Assembly: GCA_013822855.1 (NCBI GenBank)
Contig: PNLE01000017.1
Coordinates: 1 to 35,520 of the forward strand
Length of the DNA: 35,520 nucleotides
Direction: 5' to 3'
Source: Planctomyces sp.
GTDB lineage: Bacteria > Planctomycetota > Planctomycetia > Planctomycetales > Planctomycetaceae
The translations under genes and the position numbers were made by a program. The notes beneath the pieces were generated by a model. The model was given only the letters and a program-made list of their open reading frames with translations. It did not search any database and was not told the DNA's origin. Position 1 is the first letter of the stretch. Each line of letters begins with the position of its first letter. Below, piece after piece: positions 25,754 to 33,538 of the stretch.

Positions 25754-27232
25754 TCACTTCGCTCCTAGTTTCTCGTGGCTTTGCAATTCGTAGCCATATG
25801 GCAGATCCCCATTCCGAGTACCAATCACCGATTCATCATCAATTCCATCTTGACCGAAAGAATAGACAGTGAACGCATACTTGGATGGTGCTTTTTTATA
25901 AGAAAGTAACTCACCAGTAAAAGAGTCAGCTGGAATGGATGTTAGCCATGTGGGAACTAGATCATCGAGAGTTTCAGGAAGACGATCGTTGTCAAGTCGA
26001 TACCGAGCAATTGACCGCGCAACCAAAGATTCTTCTCGCAATGTCTTAGCCGAACATTCAAATATCAAAAGCTTCTCAACTTTTGGATACACATATTTTG
26101 TGGTGCGACTGTAATCCTCCTTTGCAGCATAACGCCGTGGCGTCATATACCGTGCCCACTTATCCCATGTTGTCATGCTTGAGGACTTCTTGGGATCAAT
26201 TGGCGAGAGCCTGTCCAATGACTTCTGAAAGGTGGATTCTCCGGCCGCATTGGCGGCCAGGTCAAAAAAATGATTTGTGCTTTGGCAATAGACATCAATG
26301 TTCATTTCGCCGCCTGCTTCATTTGTGCCGGCTGTCTTCAAAAAAAGAATCTGATATCGAAAAGATTCGCCAATAATTTCCTTTGCGGATACTATTGGCC
26401 CAATTCCATCGGAGATCTTGGAGATGCGATCCCATTGCTTCACTGTCAGATCGGGATGTGTCAAAAGTTCATACTCGATGAGAGATAAACCCACTCGGTC
26501 TCCACAGGCGTAGATCCAGTAGAGTGGTGAACGATACGTACCCATCAATGTGCTGATTCTTGAAATGGTATCATAGTCGTCGATTGCATCTTCAATTTTT
26601 CCTTCTGCCAACCGGAGCATGCCACGAGCACGAAACATACCGCGAACTGTCATCAATTCGTTACCAAGTGGAAGCTCCCACTCCCAATGCGGAGGATCCC
26701 CGATAATCATATCCTGTCTCAAATATTTGCGTTGTCGAATAGCTGCACTCACATGTGAAAGTACCTCTACGTTCTCGTCAAGCCACCGTGCCAATAGCGG
26801 ATTTTTATCTCGCGTCCATGCGGCACTCTCGGCAATCGACTGGGGGAGGCCATTTGCGAGTGCATCTTTGTCGCCGTCTGTGTAATTAGGTGGTTCGAGT
26901 TTCAACCCTCCCCGAGGTATGTCACACTCCATGGCTTGATTTCTCAGTCCCATGACATCTATTGCAGTGTCATCCAGAATCTGCAGCAGAGTGACAGCGA
27001 AATTGTCCGACTTGGGAACAGAATCCCATCCGTATTGATCATTTAGTGCGGCCTGATAATCGGGAACACCAGATTCACCTAGAGGTTTACTAATGACGGT
27101 CGTGCCAGTTCCGATGTCGAGCCTGCGCCCGCTGAAGTAGTCAATGATCGGCAACGAAACAATGAAGGCCACCGGCACCAGCAGAGCAGTCGCTGCCATT
27201 CGCCAGAGGAAATTACTGACTTGACCGCCCAT
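25754..27232 (-). CDS. Membrane-anchored protein of unknown function, planctomycete type
   Basis: No named family recognised. The 492-residue protein has one N-terminal membrane helix (about 11-31, AATALLVPVAFIVSLPIIDYF) and a large extracytoplasmic part. Near the C-terminus lies a motif seen, from memory, in many planctomycete proteins: ARYRLDNDRLPETLDDLVP (about 409-427), followed by a short Pro-Ala-Asp-Ser-Phe-Thr-Gly and YSFGQDGIDDE. This ending resembles the C-terminus of GspG-type pseudopilins. The middle contains helical repeats (EGKIEDAIDDYDTISRIS). Codon use is clearly AT-richer than in its neighbours. The gene ends 4 bases before the start of the agmatinase-family gene on the same strand, so they may be co-transcribed. 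Confidence 0.7.
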   Translation of the reverse strand: MGGQVSNFLWRMAATALLVPVAFIVSLPIIDYFSGRRLDIGTGTTVISKPLGESGVPDYQAALNDQYGWDSVPKSDNFAVTLLQILDDTAIDVMGLRNQAMECDIPRGGLKLEPPNYTDGDKDALANGLPQSIAESAAWTRDKNPLLARWLDENVEVLSHVSAAIRQRKYLRQDMIIGDPPHWEWELPLGNELMTVRGMFRARGMLRLAEGKIEDAIDDYDTISRISTLMGTYRSPLYWIYACGDRVGLSLIEYELLTHPDLTVKQWDRISKISDGIGPIVSAKEIIGESFRYQILFLKTAGTNEAGGEMNIDVYCQSTNHFFDLAANAAGESTFQKSLDRLSPIDPKKSSSMTTWDKWARYMTPRRYAAKEDYSRTTKYVYPKVEKLLIFECSAKTLREESLVARSIARYRLDNDRLPETLDDLVPTWLTSIPADSFTGELLSYKKAPSKYAFTVYSFGQDGIDDESVIGTRNGDLPYGYELQSHEKLGAK

Positions 27233-27429
27233 TCAGTTCTCCCGTTGTGCAGGTGATTCTCAAATGCCAACAACTTGTCCATTCTCGTCATTTCACGAAG
27301 AGCGATGCCGCAGATCATACTCCTTCCGGTTGTGCCAAGTCAGATGATGTCCACCGAATTGTCAGTTAGTATTCCTCTAGGAAGTACGGCACCAAAACCA
27401 CGGGTTCGGCAGAAATTGGAACAGACAAC

Positions 27430-28758
27430 ATGGGGAAGCGGGTGAGGATTTCGGGGGCGGAGTGTGTGTTGCCTTCGGGGCGGTGGAGGGGGGATGTGCT
27501 GGTGGAGGGGGGGAGGATTCTGGATTTGGATCCGCCGGCTTCCGCCCGTGCCGACCAGACCATCGATGCCACGGGGCTGCATTTGTTGCCTGGCGTGGTC
27601 GATGATCAGGTTCACTTCCGCGAGCCGGGGCTGACGCACAAGGAGGATCTGGCGACCGCCTCGTGGGCCTGCGCCAAGGGGGGCGTCACCACCTTCTTCG
27701 AAATGCCCAATACCAAGCCGACGACCACCACCGTCGAGCGGCTCCACGAGAAGCTGGCCCTCGCCGCCACGAAGTCGGTCGTGAACTACGGCTTCTACAT
27801 CGGGGCCACGCCCACCAACATCGAAGAGACCCGGGCGGCGACGCGGACGCCCGGCATCAAGATCTTCATCGGCTCCAGCACGGGCGATCTGCTGGTCGAC
27901 GAACAGGCGGCCCTCGAGCGGATCTTCGCCGAAACGACGCTCCCCATCTGCGCGCACTGCGAGGACGAGGCGACCGTCCGCGCGAATTCGGCCCGGCTCA
28001 ACGGGGGAACCCGAATCCAGGATCATTCCCTGATCCGCGACCATCTGGCGGCTGAGATCGCCACCCGCCGGGCGCTCGATCTGGCGTATCGGCACAATCA
28101 CCGCTTCCATGTGCTGCATGTTTCGACGGCTATCGAGACCGAGATCGTCGCGGATCATCGCGGCCTCATCACGGCGGAAGCCTGCCCGCACCACCTGTTC
28201 TTCACGGTGGACGACTACGAGCGGCTGGGCTCGCTGATCCAGATGAACCCGTCGATCAAGACCAAGGAGGATGTGGCCGTCCTGTGGAAAGCGCTGGGCG
28301 ATGGCCGCATCCAGGTGATCGCGACGGACCACGCGCCGCACACGCTGGAGGAGAAGCGGCAGCCTTATCCGAAGTCTCCCTCGGGATTGCCGGCGGTGGA
28401 GAACTCGCTGGCCCTGATGCTCGATGCGGCGAACCGTGGGCTGTGCACGCTGGAGCAGGTGGTGGCCTGGATGTGCGACGCTCCGGCCCGCGTCTGGGAT
28501 CTGGTGGGGAAGGGACGCATCGAGCGGGGGTACGACGCGGACCTCGTGCTGGTTGACCTGAACAAATCGCAGACGATCCGCAACGAGGACCAGCTCACCA
28601 AGTGCGGCTGGAGCCCCTGGGCCGGCACCACGCTGACCGGCTGGCCCGTGATGACGCTGGTGCATGGGGAAGTCGTCTTCGCCGACGGCAAGGTGGATAC
28701 GAGCCATCGCGGCAAAGAGGCGATCTTCGATCATTCACGGGGCGGGTATTGGGGGTAA
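27430..28758 (+). CDS. pyrC: Dihydroorotase
   Basis: The 442-residue enzyme catalyses the reversible cyclisation of carbamoyl-aspartate to dihydroorotate in pyrimidine synthesis. The amidohydrolase elements are visible: the first metal motif Q60-V-H62-F-R-E-P-G, [10 protein letters not shown] (about 92-101), Lys144 in [11 protein letters not shown] (the carboxylated Lys position), His176 in AHCEDE, His230 in HVLHVST, EACPHHL, and Asp300 in ATDHAPH. In most dihydroorotases the first motif is HxH; here Gln replaces the first His, a variant I recall from Bacteroidetes-type enzymes that are nevertheless annotated as dihydroorotase. Allantoinase or another hydantoinase-like activity is the alternative. 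No other pyr gene is adjacent. Confidence 0.88.
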   Translation: MGKRVRISGAECVLPSGRWRGDVLVEGGRILDLDPPASARADQTIDATGLHLLPGVVDDQVHFREPGLTHKEDLATASWACAKGGVTTFFEMPNTKPTTTTVERLHEKLALAATKSVVNYGFYIGATPTNIEETRAATRTPGIKIFIGSSTGDLLVDEQAALERIFAETTLPICAHCEDEATVRANSARLNGGTRIQDHSLIRDHLAAEIATRRALDLAYRHNHRFHVLHVSTAIETEIVADHRGLITAEACPHHLFFTVDDYERLGSLIQMNPSIKTKEDVAVLWKALGDGRIQVIATDHAPHTLEEKRQPYPKSPSGLPAVENSLALMLDAANRGLCTLEQVVAWMCDAPARVWDLVGKGRIERGYDADLVLVDLNKSQTIRNEDQLTKCGWSPWAGTTLTGWPVMTLVHGEVVFADGKVDTSHRGKEAIFDHSRGGYWG

Positions 28759-28889
28759 GGAAGCGGAGAAGAGTGGGAGCGGAGAAGCGGAAAAGCCAGA
28801 AAGGATTCAGAGGAGAGAAGGGAAGAAGGAGGTAAGGAAAGAAGCCAGAGGGGGCTTTGAGCGGGAGGGGGTCGGTGGTGGGACGATCG
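28759..28889 (+). repeat. Purine-rich (GA) intergenic repeat
   Basis: A stretch of almost only G and A with repeated units such as GCGGAGAAG, GAAAAGCCAGAAAGG and AAGAAGCCAGAGGGG. Matching units occur in the opposite orientation at about 32225-32310 (GAAGCCAGAGGGG and GAAAAGCCAAGAAGCC on the minus strand). It lies directly after the dihydroorotase stop. It seems to belong to a dispersed intergenic repeat class; function unknown. Confidence 0.5.
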
Positions 28890-28920
28890 GAGCACTGCTG
28901 GCTAGCCAGCAGTGGCACGC
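28890..28920 (+). repeat. REP palindrome 4
   Basis: Ten-base arms CACTGCTGGC and GCCAGCAGTG with TA between them (28893-28914), making the whole 22-mer self-complementary. The same asymmetric flanks as the other copies are present (GATCGGAG before, GCAC after). It is 21 kb from the transposase gene, so the family is dispersed. Confidence 0.9.
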
Positions 28921-28979
28921 GGCGGAGCCAATGAATGCGGCCAAATCACAATAGAAATTGATGACGGCAGGACATCGAA

Positions 28980-29294
28980 TTGAAACAAGCCAAAGCTAAG
29001 ATCGAATGGATCCCAACTGATGAAGGTGGTCGGATGGCTCCGCCTTCGGGCGAAGGGCCTCAGCCCTACATTTCGGTTGTGCGGTTCGTCGACCAACCGT
29101 GGCCGTCCCAAGGAACAACATGGTCGTTGGTCATCTCTAAAGATCAAGAATCAAGCTCCACTCACCACTGGATTGCCACGATCTGTTTTCTGGTGGAGAA
29201 AGCGCCGCATCACGAGCTCAGCGTGGGGAGGGAGTTTGAAATTTACGAAGGAGCCAAGCGGGTGGCCCTGGGTGTGGTGACTGCGGAGGCGTGA
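28980..29294 (+). CDS. Small protein resembling EF-Tu C-terminal domain (domain 3)
   Basis: The 104-residue product is a stand-alone beta-rich protein. Its start (KAKIEWIPTDEGGRMAPPSG) and end (LSVGREFEIYEGAKRVALGVVT) match the pattern of EF-Tu/EF-1A C-terminal domains, where an early EGGR-P segment is followed by a G-F-x-I-x-E-G-x-x-x-x-G-x-G-x-V ending. No GTPase domain is present. Proteins of this kind are known as EF-Tu domain-like single-domain proteins without a firm role. The start is TTG with an AGGA about 8 bases before it; no in-frame ATG exists nearby. REP palindromes 4 and 5 lie on either side. Confidence 0.62.
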   Translation: MKQAKAKIEWIPTDEGGRMAPPSGEGPQPYISVVRFVDQPWPSQGTTWSLVISKDQESSSTHHWIATICFLVEKAPHHELSVGREFEIYEGAKRVALGVVTAEA

Positions 29295-29381
29295 TACACG
29301 TCGGTTGACACCCCATCGCTTCGGAGGAAGCACATTCAAGTTCGCCCTACCGCTCTTAGTACATCTGTGAAAGGGCGAGCG

Positions 29382-29412
29382 GAGCACTGCTGGCGAGCCA
29401 GCAGTGGCACCC
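29382..29412 (+). repeat. REP palindrome 5
   Basis: Arms CACTGCTGGC and GCCAGCAGTG around GA (29385-29406), followed by GCACCC as in REP 1 and 2. It lies between the convergent ends of the small EF-Tu-like gene and the glycosyltransferase gene, 39 bases beyond the stop of the latter. Confidence 0.9.
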
Positions 29413-29450
29413 GGTGGAGATGCCGGAGGGGCATGAAGAGGGGAGATGCT

Positions 29451-30689
29451 TTATGGAACAGGAGGGCAGAGTTTCAGGACTGAGGCGACGATCGGTTCGA
29501 TGCCGTGATGTTGGGCGGTGTGGTGGCGGCCTTGAAGGGAGCATTGTTCCCAGGTGGCGGCATTGTTCCACAGGATTTGAATCGCGGCGGCGATGGCGGC
29601 GGGTGAGTCGCCCGTCACGAGGCCGGCACCGGATGTGGCGAGGAATTGATCGAAGTCCTCGCAGCTGACGATGGGCGTCCCGGTTCCCGCCGCTTCCAGC
29701 AGGACGTTGGGAAAGCCTTCCAGCAATGAGGATCCCGTGCTGAGAAACAGCCGTGATGACAGGAAGGCGGCCCGCATCTCCGCGCGGGGGATCGTCCGCA
29801 CGAGGGTCACGTGGGATGGACACTCGTGGCGAATCTCGGCCTCGATCCGGGCGTCGCCGCCGTTGAGAACCAGGGTGAAAGGAATGTCGGGCAACAGCCG
29901 GGCGGCTTGCAACGCCAAGTGCGGCCTTTTGTGGAGGCGATCCGCGCGACCGATCCACAGGACACGATTTCCTGGTGAGCGGGTAACATCGGCGGAAACG
30001 CCGAAGGCAGGGTCGAAGGGATTGGGGATGTGGTGGCATTCCCGCAGACCAAATTTCTCCAATCGCGACTGCTGCCAGTGTGTTTGGCAGAGAACTCCCG
30101 ATGCCTCTCTCAGAGCAGCGACGACCTGAGAAGATAGGACGCCGCAGGTGTTGAGCTGGTGGGGTTGATCCAGCATGGCGGGGTTGGCTTCGGCGTTGCT
30201 TTGAACCCACACGTAGGCTGGCAGACCTAACGTACGAATCAGCTCCACCACCTGGCAGGATTCCGCGCTGGTTCCCAGGACGATCCAGACATCGGCTTCG
30301 ATGCTGCGAATGAAGGGGGAAAGTCGATCGACCTCTCCCCCGATGAGTCGTTGAATGCGGGCCGCTCCCAGGCGGAGCAAGGCCATGAGCCAAGCGAGGC
30401 GAAAGGCATCCCGTGTGAACCACGGAAAGGATGCCGTCGTTCGCAGAGCGGTGGCCAACACTTCGCGATCACGAATGCTCGGCTCGACGAGAACCTTCAG
30501 TTCGACCTCGGCGACCGTCTCTTGGCGCGGTGCGGAAGGATGCCGCATGACGAGTGTCGTGGACACGCCGGGCCTGCGCGCGAGTTCTCGTGCGAGGAGC
30601 CAGGCAAAGGTTTCCAGGCCACCAATGGCAGTGCCGGCCGACGGGTCGACGACCGGCAGGACGTTCCAGGCGACAACGGCGACTTTCAT
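29451..30689 (-). CDS. Glycosyltransferase family 4 protein
   Basis: A 412-residue GT-B glycosyltransferase. The N-terminal domain has the acceptor-side glycine loop (GTAIGGLETFAWLLARELARR, about 19-39). The C-terminal domain starts with RVLWIGRADRLHKRPHLALQAA, the usual GT4 start of the nucleotide-sugar-binding half (family standard G-R-x-x-x-x-K). It contains the donor-binding motif EGFPNVLLEAAGTGTPIVS, with the two Glu of the EX7E signature. The sugar and acceptor cannot be told. It probably acts in the cytoplasm on a surface polysaccharide or lipid-linked glycan. Its ATG overlaps the stop of the oxidoreductase gene upstream (ATGA), so the two are translationally coupled. Confidence 0.88.
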   Translation of the reverse strand: MKVAVVAWNVLPVVDPSAGTAIGGLETFAWLLARELARRPGVSTTLVMRHPSAPRQETVAEVELKVLVEPSIRDREVLATALRTTASFPWFTRDAFRLAWLMALLRLGAARIQRLIGGEVDRLSPFIRSIEADVWIVLGTSAESCQVVELIRTLGLPAYVWVQSNAEANPAMLDQPHQLNTCGVLSSQVVAALREASGVLCQTHWQQSRLEKFGLRECHHIPNPFDPAFGVSADVTRSPGNRVLWIGRADRLHKRPHLALQAARLLPDIPFTLVLNGGDARIEAEIRHECPSHVTLVRTIPRAEMRAAFLSSRLFLSTGSSLLEGFPNVLLEAAGTGTPIVSCEDFDQFLATSGAGLVTGDSPAAIAAAIQILWNNAATWEQCSLQGRHHTAQHHGIEPIVASVLKLCPPVP

Positions 30690-32095
30690 CGAACAAGGGT
30701 TCCGAGATCGAAGCCTGGGGCGTAGGGGTTGCGGGTCCAGAGGGTGTTGATTTCGGGGGTGGTGTTCCAGGTTTGGCTGGTGCTGGCGGGGTTCGGCTCT
30801 TGCTGGGGTGGTTGGGCGTGGAGAGTCTGGCCCAGGCGCCAGGAGATGTTCCCGAGGTGGCAGAGGAGGGTGCTGCGCTGGCCTTCCTCGATTTCGGCGG
30901 TGAGCTTGGCGTTGCCCCGGATGGCTTCGATGAAGTTCTGGAAGTGGACGAGGTCGCCCCCTTCGCCGGAACCTTTGGCAATCTCGGCTCCGTCCATGTC
31001 GAATGTCTTGTAGCCGGCTCCATCAATCGAGAGGGATCCCTTTTCGCCGTAGAACTCGACGAAGGGGAGTTTGTCGGGTCGGCGGGCGTGGGAACTGCTT
31101 CCTTCCCAGAGGATGCCGTACTGGCCGTAGTCGAAGAGGCAGCCTCCGGTGTCGGGGGACTCCTGGGTGAGGCCCAGATGGTAGTGCCCGCCGACGTAGC
31201 TGACGGTCTGCAACCGGCCGTGATCCCCTTTCGGCCCACCCAGACCCCAGCGGGCGAGATCGAGGGCGTGGATGCCGTTGTTGCCGAGTTCGCCGTTGCC
31301 GAAATCCCAGAACCAGTGCCATTGGTAATGGACGAGATTGGTGACGTATTCGCGCCGGGCGACCGGCCCTTGCCAGAGATCGAAGTTCAGGCCGGCGGGG
31401 ACAGTAGCGGGGGTTTGCGGCCCCACGGGCTTTCGCAGATTGTTGTACCAGCAGCGGGCGTAGGTCAGCCGACCGATCACCCCTTCGTGCAGGCTGGCGA
31501 TCGCTTCCTGAATGGCGGGCCAGCTGCGGCGCTGGTTCCCCATCTGCACCAATCGCTGATGCTTGCGGGCGGCCTCGACCATCCATGTCGCTTCCTGCGG
31601 ATCATGGCTGCCGGGCTTTTCGACATAGACATGCTTGCCGGCGGCGCACGCGAGAATTGTTGCGGGGGCCTGCCAGAAGTTGGGAGCGGCGATGATCAGG
31701 GCATCGACCGCTGGATCGTCGAGAATGCGGCGGAAGTCGCTGGTGGTTTGCGGCAGCGTGCGTGCGCCTTGCGTGGGGCTGACCGGGGCCGAGGGGAGTT
31801 TCGCCTCGATGGCCTTCATCGCGCTGGCGACGCGCTTGTCGTCGACATCGCAGATCCACGCGAGTTCGACACCGGGAGAGGCGATGGTGGATTGAACGTG
31901 GGCCATGCCGCGACCCAGGCCCATCACACCGACCCGCACAGTGGCGGGCGCGGGTGAAGATGCGGCGGCTCCCTGGTTGGCCACCGTTTGGCTCATGGCA
32001 CTCTTCGATCCCAGCACGGTTCCGGTTGCCAACGCACTTGCGGTGGTGGAGGCGAGAAAGCGGCGGCGAGGGATGTTCGTGGTGGGCGGGATCAT
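30686..32095 (-). CDS. Tat-exported Gfo/Idh/MocA-family oxidoreductase
   Basis: The 469-residue protein begins with a twin-arginine signal (RRRFLAS, about 10-16, then an Ala-rich hydrophobic stretch), so it should be exported folded, with its cofactor. The NAD(P)-binding Rossmann motif is VGVMGLGRGMAHVQS (about 55-69), and the conserved AGKHVYVEKPGSHD block contains the Glu-Lys-Pro of the family. The C-terminal substrate domain has HYQWHWFWDFGNGELGNNGIHALDLARWGL, typical of planctomycete members that act on sugars. The substrate is unknown. AGGAA precedes the ATG; the open frame continues upstream through a non-coding repeat. It is coupled to the following glycosyltransferase, which suggests a joint role in sugar metabolism. 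Confidence 0.88.
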   Translation of the reverse strand: MIPPTTNIPRRRFLASTTASALATGTVLGSKSAMSQTVANQGAAASSPAPATVRVGVMGLGRGMAHVQSTIASPGVELAWICDVDDKRVASAMKAIEAKLPSAPVSPTQGARTLPQTTSDFRRILDDPAVDALIIAAPNFWQAPATILACAAGKHVYVEKPGSHDPQEATWMVEAARKHQRLVQMGNQRRSWPAIQEAIASLHEGVIGRLTYARCWYNNLRKPVGPQTPATVPAGLNFDLWQGPVARREYVTNLVHYQWHWFWDFGNGELGNNGIHALDLARWGLGGPKGDHGRLQTVSYVGGHYHLGLTQESPDTGGCLFDYGQYGILWEGSSSHARRPDKLPFVEFYGEKGSLSIDGAGYKTFDMDGAEIAKGSGEGGDLVHFQNFIEAIRGNAKLTAEIEEGQRSTLLCHLGNISWRLGQTLHAQPPQQEPNPASTSQTWNTTPEINTLWTRNPYAPGFDLGTLVR

Positions 32096-32479
32096 GGGTG
32101 GGTTCCTGACTAGACGCATCCGGTCTGCTGGGAAGCGATGGATTCCGCTATGAGACTCGCAAGACGGAGTGGCTGTTGCAACGGGAAGGGGGGATGTTGG
32201 GTGTTTGGTATTTGATGTTTGTGTTTGGTGGCTTTCCGGCTTCTTGGCTTTTCGACTTCCCTCCCCTCTGGCTTCTTCCCTTCCCCGCTCCTCCCCTCCC
32301 GGTTCACATCGATTCTTCACACGAAGAAAAGCGCTCCGTGGTGGCAGCGGGGGCGTCGGCGGTTCTAAGATACCGCTCAATGTTTCAGTGACATGGTTGG
32401 GCATGACCGTTGCCTTCCATGACAATGACGATTTTCCTCGACTCGATCCGCGAGAACTCCCAGCAGACAGGAACCACGG
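32096..32479. other. Divergent intergenic region with a pyrimidine-rich repeat
   Basis: 384 bases between the divergent oxidoreductase and MoxR genes. From about 32195 to 32310 it consists of T/G-rich units (GGTATTTGATGTTTGTGTTTGG) and then a C/T-rich tract. On the minus strand this has the same GAAGCCAGAGGGG-type units as the purine-rich tract at 28759-28889. Promoters of both genes should be in the remaining parts; no boxes can be assigned. Confidence 0.45.
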
Positions 32480-33418
32480 GTGGCTGACCTTCACGCACTT
32501 GTCGCCAAGCTCGAACAGAACATCGGCCTGGCGCTGCTTGGCAAACCCGAACCCGTGCGGCAATCGCTGGTCGCGCTCCTGGCGGAGGGTCATCTACTCG
32601 TCGAAGACGCGCCGGGCGTCGGCAAGACCTCGCTGGCCAAGGCGATCTCGAAGAGTCTTGACTGCGCCTTCACGCGGTTGCAGTTCACGCCGGACATGCT
32701 TCCCAGCGACATTCTGGGGTCGAGCGTCTATCTGCCCAACCTGGGGAACTTCGAGTTCCGCAAGGGGCCGATCTTCACCAACGTGCTGCTGGCCGACGAG
32801 ATCAACCGCACCACGCCAAGAACCCAGAGCGCGCTGCTGGAGGCGATGAGCGAAGGGCAGGTCTCGATCGAGGGGACGACCTATCCGCTGGCGGCTCCGT
32901 TCTTCGTGTTGGCGACGCAGAACCCGTTCGAGTTCGAGGGGACATATCCCCTTCCCGAGAACCAGCTCGATCGGTTCATGATCTGCATCGAGATCGGCTA
33001 TCCCGCCCGCGATGTCGAGAAGGATGTCCTCGTTCATCATCGCAATGGCCAGCCGGTCGACCGCATCGGAGCGGTGATCACCGGGGACGAGTTGCGGCAA
33101 CTGCAGCTCGCCACGCGCGAGGTGAAGGTCGAGGATTCGATCAACGATTACATCCTCGATCTGGTGACCGCGACGCGGAACCACGAGGAACTGCAACTGG
33201 GTGTCAGCACGCGCGGGGCGATCACGCTCTATCGGGCGGTGCAGAGTCTGGCGTTCATCAGTGGGCGCGACTATGCGATTCCCGACGATGTGAAGGCCCT
33301 CGCCGGCCCCGTGCTGGCGCACCGCATTGTGCTCAAAGGCGTGATGCGCGAAGGCCAGCGCGACCGGTCGAAAGCCGTCATCCGCCAGATCCTCAACAAG
33401 ACGGCGACGCCTTCGTAA
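32480..33418 (+). CDS. MoxR-family AAA+ ATPase
   Basis: The 312-residue cytoplasmic ATPase shows the MoxR pattern. Walker A is APGVGKTS (44-51), then LQFTPDMLPSDILGSSVY, Walker B is NVLLADEINR (101-110) with TTPRTQSALLEAM, and sensor 1 is in LATQNPFEFEGTYPLPENQLDRF. The C-terminal lid domain (about 225-310) has STRGAITLYRAVQSLAFISGRDY. MoxR proteins act as chaperone-like ATPases and are usually followed by DUF58 and VWA-domain genes; here the next gene is a thioredoxin-like/PDZ protein instead. The start is GTG with AGGA about 8 bases upstream. It is divergent from the oxidoreductase. Confidence 0.93.
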   Translation: MADLHALVAKLEQNIGLALLGKPEPVRQSLVALLAEGHLLVEDAPGVGKTSLAKAISKSLDCAFTRLQFTPDMLPSDILGSSVYLPNLGNFEFRKGPIFTNVLLADEINRTTPRTQSALLEAMSEGQVSIEGTTYPLAAPFFVLATQNPFEFEGTYPLPENQLDRFMICIEIGYPARDVEKDVLVHHRNGQPVDRIGAVITGDELRQLQLATREVKVEDSINDYILDLVTATRNHEELQLGVSTRGAITLYRAVQSLAFISGRDYAIPDDVKALAGPVLAHRIVLKGVMREGQRDRSKAVIRQILNKTATPS

Positions 33419-33538
33419 GTTTGCCGCGGCGCGCATCGGAACCGAATCATTTTGCAATTCCGTTCCCAACGGGGTACGCCTACCACCCAAGACGGCTGTG
33501 ACCGAGCAGCTGTGGCGAATCCTTCGGGAGGGGGCATC

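Noticed and set aside
27340-28734. Open frame of 464 codons antisense to dihydroorotase
   Set aside because: Arg/Gln/His-rich shadow of a GC-rich gene; the plus-strand product has all amidohydrolase motifs.
28759-28979. CRISPR-like or tandem-repeat array in the purine-rich tract
   Set aside because: No regular spacing of an identical repeat with unique spacers; it is low-complexity purine sequence with irregular units, followed by a REP.
29451-32095. Long plus-strand frames opposite the glycosyltransferase and oxidoreductase
   Set aside because: They are shadows of GC-rich minus-strand genes, which have clear GT4 and Gfo/Idh/MocA motifs and overlap by ATGA as a normal operon.
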